Below the pieces are notes generated by a model that saw only the letters and a program-made list of their open reading frames with translations, had not been told where the DNA came from and did no database searches. From the NCBI RefSeq assembly GCF_016859285.1, contig NC_053405.1, positions 6,872,260 to 6,936,259 of the forward strand: 64,000 bases of DNA, given 5' to 3'. This DNA comes from Xiphias gladius (taxonomy: Eukaryota; Chordata; Actinopteri; Istiophoriformes; Xiphiidae). Shown piece by piece: positions 13,602-25,369 of the stretch. Within the stretch, counting starts at the first letter, position 1. Every line of letters starts with the position of its first letter. A program made the translations under genes and the position numbers.

Positions 13602-14780
13602 AGGGAATTCAGGAAAATAGACAGTTTAACATTCTGTCAATAAAACACACCTACAAGATCATTGACAAGGGTGTTTTCCTTGTGGTCCTTTTGTAGTAAC
13701 TTAAATTTAGAATCAAAACTACAGTATATTCATTCAAGTATACCTCGAAGTTCATTCATGAACAATACGTCCATCTGAACAGGACATTATATTTTATATA
13801 TATATTTTAGATGGGCAGTGTGTGTGAAAAATCCATGTGTCAGCAGTGTTGTTGTGCAAAAAGATAAATAGCCTTCTTCTTTCTCTGTTGATATGCAGGA
13901 ATAAAACTTCTCATGTTACAACTAAAGTTTCAGTGCAAGTGTCCTGCTCTCATTTACTTCCTGCGGCTGCAGAAAGAGAAGCTGAGTACACGATTGGGAA
14001 ATTAAGAGTCTAAAGCTGACTACTTTATCCAAAGAAAATGACAGGGATTTGTGACCACTACTGAGGAGAATGTCAATCAGCCACAAAAGCTTTGCTAACA
14101 TGAGCTCGTGGCTTGACCAGTTATAGTGAAATTTAATGGGGGTTTAGGATCAGTGTGCATGTTTTGGCCACAACAGGGTAGGAAACAGGTCTTCCGGGGC
14201 AGAAAAGGTTTGAAAACAATTAAATGAGGGAATTAACCCTCTTCGTCCTCTCTTTCCATCCTAAAGTCTTCCCTTCTCTGTGCAGACTGTGACCAATAAG
14301 ATAAGAAAAAAAAGAGCAAAAGGGAAGATAAAGGCAGATAAGATGTGGATGTGAATGAAAGCATGTGAGATGGAGATAAAGGGGACAATTTGCTAAAGAT
14401 AAAGCCTGGCTTGCATCCTGTAATTTTGTTCTATCTGTGCACACGTATCTGTGAGAGATGGACAGAGTAATGATAAAAGACAAAATGTAAATAGTGTAGA
14501 CTGACACACAAATCCCAGGTAGAATGTGATTAGAATGAGAAAGAGGAGAATTAAATGTGCAGTTGAGTAAAGAAACCAGTTCTTTCCCTCTCCTACTGAC
14601 AGGCAGTGTGGCAGAGGAGGAGATTTCTGCCAGTATTTCCCACAGAAATGTGTTCTTGGCAAGGTGCAGAGGTCTGTGAAACAGCATTTATACCGTGCAA
14701 GGCTGAAATTCTCCACTGAAAACAACACTGATGAACTTCCCTGAAAGACCATTTAGACCATATCAGAGTAAGATTTTCTA
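12500..14780. other. AT-rich non-coding stretch, no gene seen
   Basis: It includes a poly-T run at about 12,977-12,994 and an (AT)n tract at about 13,560-13,600. I see no coding exon, RNA gene or transposon terminus. The longest open frame (minus strand, about 14,220-14,687) has no recognisable domain. Confidence 0.5.
13560..13600. repeat. (AT)n microsatellite
   Basis: Alternating TA tract of about 20 units within AT-rich DNA. Confidence 0.9.
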
Positions 14781-14789
14781 CTAAGAGTA

Positions 14790-14862
14790 ACTCCTTTTCT
14801 CTTCTCTTCTCCTCTCTTCTCTTCTCTTCTCCTTCTCTTCTCCTTCTCTTCTCTTCTCCCCT
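14790..14862. repeat. Polypyrimidine (CTTCT)n-type repeat
   Basis: A C/T-only run built of CTTCT and CCTTCT units. It ends directly before TATCTTACCACAG, so it could serve as an unusually long polypyrimidine tract for a splice acceptor at 14,874. Confidence 0.8.
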
Positions 14863-14874
14863 ATCTTACCACAG

Positions 14875-15012
14875 GGCCGTCGCTGTACAAAGTGAACAGA
14901 AGGAACCCCAATGGCAGCAGCCCCATCCTATCTGGTCCTGGGCATCACTATACTGTGGCATCTCTCCGCAGCAAGCAGAAGGGGAGATTACGCTGTACTC
15001 ACATCAAAGGAG
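14875..15012 (+). other. Orphan exon candidate with signal-peptide-like open frame
   Basis: A strong acceptor-like sequence (a long C/T tract then TTACCACAG) precedes 14,875, and a possible donor (GAG followed by GTTTGT) follows 15,012. An ATG at 14,911 opens 34 codons in phase with that donor. The peptide begins MAAAPSYLVLGITILWHLSA, has a hydrophobic core and is followed by a basic stretch, as in a signal peptide. The ATG context is weak, and I find no partner exons before the fetuin gene at 19.5 kb. I do not recognise the protein. It may be the first coding exon of an unplaced gene or chance. Confidence 0.18.
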
Positions 15013-16436
15013 GTTTGTCTAACTTGGGTCTGGCGATGTGCTGGTGGAGCGAGTCCTTGGAGCAGCCTCGTCATTCTTATCTCTCCCCTACAGACTCTTT
15101 CTGCTCTCTGCTGCAACACAACTGGCTGCCTGTAACACTGACGCATGCATGCATGGCTCTGCACGGTCAAATGTGCACAAAAACACCAGTGCACATTCTT
15201 TTGTATGAAAACACACGCGCAAAAACTCACACAGTCAGACAATAACGCACACAACACCAAGGCAGCTCCCCCCCCCCCCCCTTCTGATACTAGCAGAATT
15301 TGTTCTGCTGAGTGAGTCTCCGTTTCCCTCCTCCAGCCGCTGTTGAGAGCTGAACCTGGTTCAGTGAATATTTGAAAAGGATTAAATGATTATCCCTGGA
15401 CAGATGCTTGCAAAAAAGAACCCAGTACACTTCAATTTCATGTTGAATATTTTAACCACTCGAGGTAGATACTTTCAACCGAAAAGCACCACAGAAGTGA
15501 ACAAATCACCCCCATCAAACATATAAACAAACTGTCTTTTAGCTGATAACCATGGCCTCCAATGGTTTACAGTTAGCCTCAAGATGAATGGCAGCATTGA
15601 ACTGCAATAGTTTAAAAGAACAGCTTGACATTTTCGGGAAATGTTATAACTGTCTTTGGTATCAACAAAATGCAGACTTGTATGTTTATTCAAACAATTT
15701 TATTCCAGCACTTAAGACTAAAGACTTTTTCTCCAAACCAATTCACTTATTCATTCATATCCTACTAGACCGTCTGAACATCTGCATCTTCTTTATGTTC
15801 CAGTTATGTGGCTAAATTTTCATTTACATTTTCATTCATACATAGCTAGAGTTGCTGTTTTGTGGCAATCAAACTTTATTTCATAGTAGTCTTTCTGTCC
15901 CTTCTCCTCATTTTGTATATGTTTTCACTCGTGTCTGTTTGTTGATCTGTAGGTTTGTTTGTCAGCAGGATTATGCAAAAAAGTGCTGACCCGATTTGCG
16001 CCGAACTTGGGGGAGGGACGGGGCATGGACCAGGGAAGAACCCATTCAATTTTTGCCGCAGATCCAGTTAAAGGGGCAGATCCGGGGATTTTTTTTTTTT
16101 TCTATCACTTTCCTTAACCTTGCAAGATAGGGCATTTTTAGATATTTTCGACACCGTTCGGCCTTGGAGGATTTACACGCTCTACTGAGTTCCATTCTAT
16201 TTACTTAATGTAGTTCTGTTTGTCTTGCCTTGGGTTTTTAGGGAAAAAAAGGTGCTTTTAGCTTGCAATCTCTCCTGCACAAGCTCTTGTTCACCTTGGA
16301 TTCATGTATATCTGAGTATTTGTGAGAAAAACTTTGGCTGTATACGTGAGTGTCTGTTTGAATATATCAGATATTTTTTAAAGTAACTGAACTTTTATGG
16401 TGTGCGAGCAAACAAATAAATAAAAAAATAATAAGA
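15013..16436. other. Non-coding stretch between repeats
   Basis: It contains a poly-C run (about 15,268-15,281). It also contains a fragment beginning near 15,617 (AGCTTGACATTTTCGGGAAA) that resembles the terminus of the fold-back repeat described at 16.44 kb. No exon is recognised. Confidence 0.45.
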
Positions 16437-16905
16437 CTGATTCCACTCTCATCTGTGTATGGTAAATATGAAGCTAGTGCCAGCAGATGGTTATCTTAGC
16501 GCAGCACAGAGACTGGAAAGAGGGGCAAACAGCTAGCCGGGCTCTCACCAGAGGTAACAAAATGCAACAAAATCAAAGTGTAAAAATGACAATTCGCCAT
16601 TTCCCACACAGGGGATTATGTGTCACAGCTGCCAATGGGGACTCTGAAGTTAAGGTCCCCATTCGAACAAATAGTCTGACACATAATCCCCTGTAAAACA
16701 GAGAATTGTCCTTTTTACACACTGGTTTTTCCTATGGATTAAACAAATGGGATACAACAAGTGAGCTCAGAGGTGCTGGCATTGGACAGAGCCGGGCTAG
16801 TTGCTTCCCCCCTGTTTCCTGTCTTTATGACATGTCTTTATGTCTCCCAGCTGCAGATTTAACGGACAGATGGTTACGGTAACGGTATTAATCTTCTCAT
16901 CAACC
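16437..16905. mobile_element. Large fold-back (inverted-repeat) element, MITE-like
   Basis: The left half contains CACTCTCATCTGTGTATGGT, then CAGAGACTGGAAAGAGGGGC, then CAGCTAGCCGGGCTCT. The right half carries the same modules in inverse order and orientation (AGAGCCGGGCTAGTTGCTTC, CCTGTTTCCTGTCTTTATG, ATTAATCTTCTCATC). The centre is a nested perfect stem: 608-625 pairs with 677-694 (18/18, window offset 16,000), 634-642 with 655-663 (9/9), and 579-595 with 703-719 (16/17). This is the structure of a non-autonomous fold-back element. The modules resemble an interspersed repeat common in teleosts. No coding capacity is seen. Confidence 0.7.
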
Positions 16906-17608
16906 CTCCACCGGAGGGTTGCTTTAAAAATCACAAAGCCTTATTTCCTCAGTGCCCAGGGAGAAGTTTTTTTGAACGAGTCACGTATTTGGTTTCACGC
17001 CAGAAGAAATCTCTGTAGAAACTCAGATGAGTGAAATGTGTGTTTGTGTAAGGCACACATCCCAGTCCGTAGTCACTTGCAGACACAGATATCGGTCGAT
17101 CTTGTCGTAAACAATGGAACCAATCTGACTGTTCAAAAGTGTGAACCCCGCCCATAACACACAGTCAAGCCTGGTTACCCTGTTTACTGCTTTGAAAAAA
17201 AAAAAAAAAAAACATGTACAATATAAACTGTACCGCCCATTTGTGATAAATTCTTCTAAATTAGTTTTTGTACAAACTGCAACACACTGATGTAGAACAG
17301 CTGAAATAATTAGCATTGCTCATTTAACAAGATGAAGTACATTCAGTGAGATTAAGGGCCGTTGGGTTTTTTCAGCAAAATTAAGACACAAAAACACAAA
17401 TATCAGAGTTACGAGGTGCTAAGACAACAGCAAGTTTTTAGCGCTGAAAGTAATTAACTCGATATCAGTGAATCATTAACCCAGTTCTGCCTGGTGGACA
17501 AAAAGCTTTGGCAGAGTCCCCCCCCCCCCAGTACAGCACACCAGACTCACAGTGACACCCAGTGGTGAGATGCTGATATTACAACCAGACTAGAAGATCC
17601 ATTATGTT

Positions 17609-19190
<1,582 letters not shown>

Positions 19191-19499
19191 AAAAGGAATA
19201 AAACAGCCTTAAATGTTATTATTGCAACATATAAACATAGGAGTATTATGAATTAAATCTTTGACATTCTTTCTGTTTGTCTATGACTGAGTGTTCCCCA
19301 GTTTAAACGAATCACTGCAACATTCATTCACAAGTATCAGCTCCCTGCCATTAAATAAACTTTGTCCTTGGCTTCATTTCAACATCTCTGTCCTGTTTTG
19401 ATTCCAAAAGTCACTGCCTCCACCGAACGCAAACACCAGAGAACAAACTTGACTTTAAACCAGCTCTCTCTTTCAGTCCCGGTGTGAACCTCTGCCACC

Positions 19500-20861
19500 A
19501 TGGTCGAGTCCGTCTGCACAGTAGTCCTGCTATTATCCCTGCTATCCACTGTTTACGGTGAGGGTTTCGCGCTGGCGCCCAGTGAACTTGCTCCTATCCC
19601 CTGTAATGACAAAGCAGTGGAGAAGCTGTCTCGCCTGGCTGTCACTTACATCAACGAAGATCGCCATGAAGGCTATAAGTTTGCCCTCAACCGCATTGCA
19701 AATGTCCACCTGCATGCTCAGGTCAGTACAGAGACAAATGCTCATTGGGAAAAGCTGCCCGGGGTTGTTTTTGCATTTCTGTCAGGCGGTGATTTGTACC
19801 ATGTTTAACAATGGAAGTGGTGTGGAAATGTTATTTTCCCTTCTTTTGTTGCTGGAATGCCCAAACATCCTTGTGAAAAAAAGAGTCCCACACAGATAGA
19901 TCTAACCAGCCGTGGCCAGTCTTCATGTCAGTGGGACTCCCTTTGATGAGATTTATGTTCGGTTGTTAAAAATGACTGTGCACGGTCAAAGTTCTAATCC
20001 GAAATCATCATCTTACTTTTGTCACAATCTGCCGACTCTCACTCGTGGGAAACGATGATAAAATTAAACTCTGCCTCTCAAGGACTTATTGGAGTCCCCA
20101 GACCTCAGTTTGGGAACCACTAGACTACATCAGACATGAAAAATAGCAGCAGTTACATTAATGTGCAACCACTAAAGACTAAAAACAAACATAAATATTT
20201 GTTTTCTGCCTTTTACTGTAAATGACCACCATCAGTGCATGCTGCTTATAATAAATGTAATGTTAAAATTGGAGTAAGTAATGTTATGTCATGAAATGAG
20301 AGGCCATCCTCTTTCACGCCTCATGAAAAAAGGCCTTTAGGCCTGAAGTGACTGTTAATAAAGTCCAGGTCATTTCGGTCCAGGACCGCTGGGACAAACC
20401 TTGCACGACAGGCTTTATGAACTCCACGCTGTCAGCTGCTGAAGGCTATTGTAGCCCGACTGTGGGATACATCAGGTTTTAAGAGGCTCAGCCCAACGTC
20501 ATGACCTGAAAAGGCTGCGATTGCAGTGTTAAAGTGTTAACACTAGTTTTCAGTGCTACAGCTCAAACTCAACAATGAAAAAAGTGTTAATTAATGGTTT
20601 CTTAAAGATGTAACTGAACGAACTAAGGTACTTGACAGAGGACTAAATTCGATGCTTCGATTTTGTAACGTTGTCTTACTGCTGGAATTGTTCGTTCCTC
20701 CTCTCTCTCTATTCATTTTGTTTGCTTTTTGCATGTCAGGGCCCAGCAGGCAATGTGTATTACCTGGACCTTGACGTCCTGGAGACCAAGTGTCACATAG
20801 GCAGCCCAAAACCATGGAAACGTTGTGACGTCAGAGCCTTCATGGAGACAGTAGGACACGT

Positions 20862-20905
<44 letters not shown>

Positions 20906-21822
20906 GCAAACATCTACAAACAAGCACACGTGTTTGTACTTGTACATTACATGGGAGCGCCCTCACTGACATAATGCAATCCCTACATTATCCTATTAGA
21001 AAAATGCTCTGGCTTCAAGCACCATTATCTTGAATATCTAAAGTGTCATGGCTTATATCAGGTCATTGGTAGGCACTGGCAGATGTTTTGTTTGATACTA
21101 ACAAATAATGTCAGGCTATATGATCATTTTGGGTTTCTTTTCTAACTTGAAACCAAAAACCAGAGTCTTGCCCACAAGCAGCCCTTTGAAGAAGTAAAGA
21201 AAAGCCAAAATGTCCTCACTTCCCAACAATGTCCTCAAACTGAACACTTTGGTCCTCGCACTGATAGAAGCACAAGACCACACGCACATTTAAAGTCTTT
21301 TTTTTTTTTTCTTCTTGGAGTTTTACTGTTTTAATTCATATCACATGTTGTCAGATCCTTTTATTGATGGTGGCTGTGACTGTTTTATTATTTTCAGCAA
21401 ATCTCTGGCACCTGCAACACCACCATTCTCCACACACCAGAGGGCTACACCTACCTGTACAGCTACGACTGCGTTCTAGTGCCGGGTAACATCAACATAC
21501 AGCTAGATTACTGGCTATCACACTGTTCATACATCAGTCTCATACAAACTGCCCAGAATGGCAGCTGTATACACAGATTGTAATTGTTGGTGTGCTCAAG
21601 AAGCTCAAGAAGAAGATGTAATTAATTACACCTGTGCATTTCCTGCTATAACAGATCAAAATGGCGGTCGCGAAAATGTGTATTGGTTTCACTATGAACC
21701 CAAACTGAGATTTTGCTTATTATATTAAATCACTTATGCACCAACCCCCCCCTTTTTTTTTTAATCTTGAAGCCTTATGTTGCTCTTCCCTCACAACCAA
21801 TGATATCAATCAAGCATGATCT

Positions 21823-21902
<80 letters not shown>

Positions 21903-24614
21903 GCCAAAAATAAAATCACCTGTGTGGGTTGGTGCATAGGAGCTTTATCAAACCATTAACAACAGATGTTCCAAAACATGTTTTCTTACTAATTCAGCTT
22001 TTACTTAATACTACTATCTAATGCTTTTATTCCATGTCCATGCATTTCTGCCCAATATTTTCTGCATACAACATTTTGTTAGTTGTAATTTCAGTGTGAA
22101 TGTTTACTTGATCATCTGTATTACTGTCTGGTCCCTGCAGATCCCACAGAGAAGCTCCAGCAGACCTGTCCAACCTGCCCCGTCCTGCTTCCCACAGACA
22201 GCCCACAGGCCTTGAACACTGCTCAGGTCACTCTAGCGTCCTATAAGAGACGGTCCAAACTTGCTGCAGGACTCGGGGTGAAGAAGGTCACCAGAGCTGC
22301 AGTGCAGGTACACCTGGATTCTCCCGCGGACTCAAGCTTAGTGTATTGCTCCTCTTTGCACATGATAGTTCGGCTTAGGTAACACCATTTGTGCTCTTAG
22401 ACCAAACCGATAGCCATTACATTACAGCAAAAACCATACTCCCTCCGCGTCTGCCGGTGACTGTGTCTTTGTGCGTTCATTTGTGCAATTTTACCCTTTT
22501 CTTACCATATACCATTCCTATTTCAGACTGTGCCAGTGAAAGCCAGTTTTGTGGAGTACACAGTCCAAGAGTGTCCAGAGGGAGTGACAGAAAGAGGCAC
22601 CTGCCAGAGACTGACGCTCAACTCTGACACAGAGGTGCTCCAGAAAGTCAACATATTCCAAATTTGACATTACCTAGAAATATTAAACATACTGTTGCCA
22701 TTTTGAAAAAACCATGTATCTACCAAATGTCAACTTCTGAAGGATTACCAAAATAACCCTGTTTTCAGCTTTGTGACAATGCATTTTTCAGATAAAACAA
22801 TAGGTCTTTAAATGGTATAATTTAGCTTAAGAAGTAAACTCTACAGGAACGCATAATTGTTCCTTTTTTTTGGAAAAATGTAGTTTAATACTTGAACAAA
22901 AATCCACACACGCAATGGCTTATCCTCTCAGACAGTATTGATAGAAAGATGTGAAGACAAAGAGGCTCAAATCAGAGATATCACAGAACAACACTGTCTG
23001 AAGGTGCTCCATTCACTTAAAAAAGTGGATTGCTATGAGAACAATCTGGCACCGTTATGAAACTAATTGATGTTGATCTAAAAACTCAAATACTGCCAGC
23101 ATCTTGTTTACCATCACTGCGGCAGTTCCTGGAAGAGCTACTTGATGACATGACAGATTAATTCCTACTTTTAAAACTTCCTTCACTAAAAAGGCTGCAG
23201 TAATTGATTATTTTATTAAAGAAGGCTGACAGGTTTTCTATGCTGAAAAAACAATTTTTTTTTTCACCATCCCTGCTCTATCGTTTTGCTTTTTATTTTT
23301 TATTTTTTTGGATTGACCCAGTATTGTAAAAGAAATAACAAAATGTCTTGTCTTCTCGTCGCAGACTGCAGGTTTCTGTGCAGGATCTGTGCATGGAGAC
23401 ATGAACACCTACCCTGATGTGCAGGTGTCCTGTGAGATGTTCAAAGTACAGGTACAAGAAACAATTAAGAAATATTTACCTTTTTAAAGCCAATTAAGCC
23501 AAAGTGGAAGCAATAATTTCTTAAATGAGCCAAAAAGAGACAACAAATACACATAATCAAAATGTCCAAATTAAAGACGGATGGAAGAAAGCGTAAAACA
23601 ATGAAAACTCCAGCTTATTTACATGATGCTTCAATATTTCAACGGTTTTCAATAAATTAGATTTTTGAGGATGCTTTCAACTGCAGTTCGCATTTGAATA
23701 TGCAAAAACTTAAGTAAAATGTGATGGGACAGTGGTGAAAGTGTGGGACTGCGAGCTGAGAATGTAATAAGCTATCGTGTGACCTTGATTTGATGAATGT
23801 TTTATGCTGTGTTTTGATTCAGATTTTACTAAATCAACGTTTAAAATGATGATTTGACTTTCTGAATGGATGCCACTGGCCATATAATTATTCTGTCATA
23901 TCTCACTTGTTGTGCTTGTGTCTTCAGATGCGTGTTGCACTTGTGTGTGTTTAACCATATAAAATTATATGGTTCTGTGCTATAATTATGTTGCCTTCTC
24001 GCTTCTTTCTTCAGTCGTGGCGTGTAATGTAATATTGCATGAATCTTTTCACAGCTGGTGGAGTGAGTCTCTAACATTTCAGTCTGGTTTGATCTTTTTC
24101 TATTTGTTTGCAGAATGTGGACATCCTCACACCATTGCAGCCGCAGATTCACAACCTCCCCCAAGACCCAGGGAGCCCAACCCCAGCCCCTCCTTCGATC
24201 GATGACCCGGGAAATGAACCAACGCCTGTTCCCTCTGACCCAACATCGCGCCCGACTGTTCAACCAGCGCCGTTTGACCCCACACCCATTCACCCTGAGC
24301 CCTTTGACCCCCCAGTTGTGGTCAAACCCTCTAGGCCCCTCACCTCTTCTTCCAGTGAGACCTCTGAAGAGCTAGTCGTCCAGCAACAACAACCACCAGT
24401 TGCTGGGCCATTCGATTCATCGTCTGAAGAGATTGGAGGCCCCGTGGCACTGCGTCCGCCCTTTAACTTCCGCTACCAGAGGCATGACCGCAAGAAACGG
24501 CAGGCCTTGGTGGAGACTTCACCCTCTCACAGCCCCATCTTCCTGTCTGATTTCCCCAGTGGGCCCTCTCCTTTCCGCTCCTGTCCTGGTCCGGCTCGAT
24601 ACACCACAGTTTAA
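19500..24614 (+). CDS. fetub: Fetuin-family secreted glycoprotein (fetuin-B-like), complete, 7 exons
   Basis: Coding exons: 19,500-19,721; 20,740-20,850; 21,398-21,485; 22,141-22,307; 22,527-22,634; 23,365-23,451; 24,114-24,614. All borders are GT..AG and the phases join to 427 aa. The start ATG sits in a full Kozak context (GCCACCATGG) and opens a signal peptide. Two cystatin-like domains follow (about residues 25-140 and 141-261), with paired cysteines. The diagnostic segments are IPCND, INEDRHEGY, YYLDLDVLETKCH and CPTCPVLLPTDS. The C-terminal third is a Pro/Ser-rich tail ending SCPGPARYTTV; the terminal Cys (418) is expected to bridge to the first Cys. An N-glycosylation site is at N118. 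Fetuins are liver plasma proteins: fetuin-B inhibits astacin-type proteases such as hatching enzymes, and fetuin-A binds calcium phosphate. N-terminal similarity favours fetuin-B, but some segments resemble alpha-2-HS-glycoprotein, so the paralogue is uncertain. Odd feature: the CPDCP motif reads CPTCP. Confidence 0.88.
20863..20901. repeat. Intronic (CA)n microsatellite beside a splice donor
   Basis: A CA tract of about 19 units starts 12 nt after the end of fetuin exon 2 (20,850). CA-rich intronic tracts are known hnRNP L binding sites, so it could influence use of the neighbouring 5' splice site. Confidence 0.9.
21825..21897. repeat. Intronic (CA)n microsatellite
   Basis: Pure CA tract of about 36 units in fetuin intron 3, about 340 bp downstream of exon 3 and 240 bp upstream of exon 4. 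Confidence 0.95.
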
Positions 24615-24854
24615 CTGCCGCTGCTTAGGAGTCCATTTGTTCATCCTTAATCTATCCACTGAGACAGTGGACCAGTAAACTTCTCCGCTCCCTGTCACTG
24701 GCGGCTTGTAATAGTTTGTGCTAATGAGAGGAATGCGATCCCTTTTTCACTGGCCCTGCAGTGACCTCTCTGCTGTAACTGTACCTTTGCTCCAAACGCA
24801 GCCATGGCTTACACCATATGTATTTAAAGTGGCTTCAAATATTTGAACAATTTG

Positions 24855-24860
24855 AATAAA
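24855..24860 (+). terminator. Poly(A) signal of the fetuin gene
   Basis: A canonical AATAAA lies 241 bp downstream of the stop codon, in TTTGAATAAATCTTTG. It is the first such hexamer after the stop, giving a short 3' UTR of about 260 bp. Confidence 0.7.
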
Positions 24861-24967
24861 TCTTTGTTTTAAACGCCTGTCAACTACTTGGCAAACTAAT
24901 TTACTTAAGCTAACAGTCTGACAATACCGTGTCTATTTTGATGGTATAAAGCCATAACATTTTTATT

Positions 24968-25365
24968 TTAGAGCTGAATATTTAAAAGCTGAAAAATGTT
25001 AGTTGATTTACCAATTAGGTGATTGAAAGAAAATCAATCAGCAGCTATTTTAATGATCAATAAATTGTTAAAAAAGTCATTTATGGAACAAAAATGCCAA
25101 ACATCCGCTACTATAATTCCGGCTGCACAACTGTGATGGCTTTCTGCTTTTAGTGTGTATTATATCTTTCTAAATTGAATATCTTTGGACTTTGGAGTAT
25201 TGTTCAGATGAAACAGGACATTTGAATACATCACTTTGGGCTCTATGAAATTGTGATTTTAAAAAAAAAAGTATTTTCTGACATTCTGTCATCTAAATGA
25301 TTCATTGATTAATTTAAAAAAAATCATTCAATTAATTAACAATGAAAATAATATTTTAGCTGCAG
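24968..25365. repeat. Diverged copy of a 'GGGCTGCAACTAA' teleost interspersed repeat
   Basis: The stretch shows the family's hallmark pieces: GTTGATTTACC near one end, GAATATCTTTGGACTTTGGA with a following AGATGAAACAGGACATTTGA, TTTTCTGACATTCTG, and a terminal AGCTGCAGT. Other copies lie at 28.5, 32.2, 33.4, 37.3, 46.0 and 49.0 kb. It is non-coding, with inverted-repeat-like ends (GGCTGCAACTA / TAGTTGCAGCT), as in a non-autonomous DNA transposon. Confidence 0.6.
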
Positions 25366-25369
25366 TGTA

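Noticed and set aside
24115..24375. Open frames overlapping the last fetuin exon in other frames
   Set aside because: They are shadows of the true frame, which joins in phase from exon 6 and ends at the TAA at 24,612-24,614 with the family's CPGP ending.
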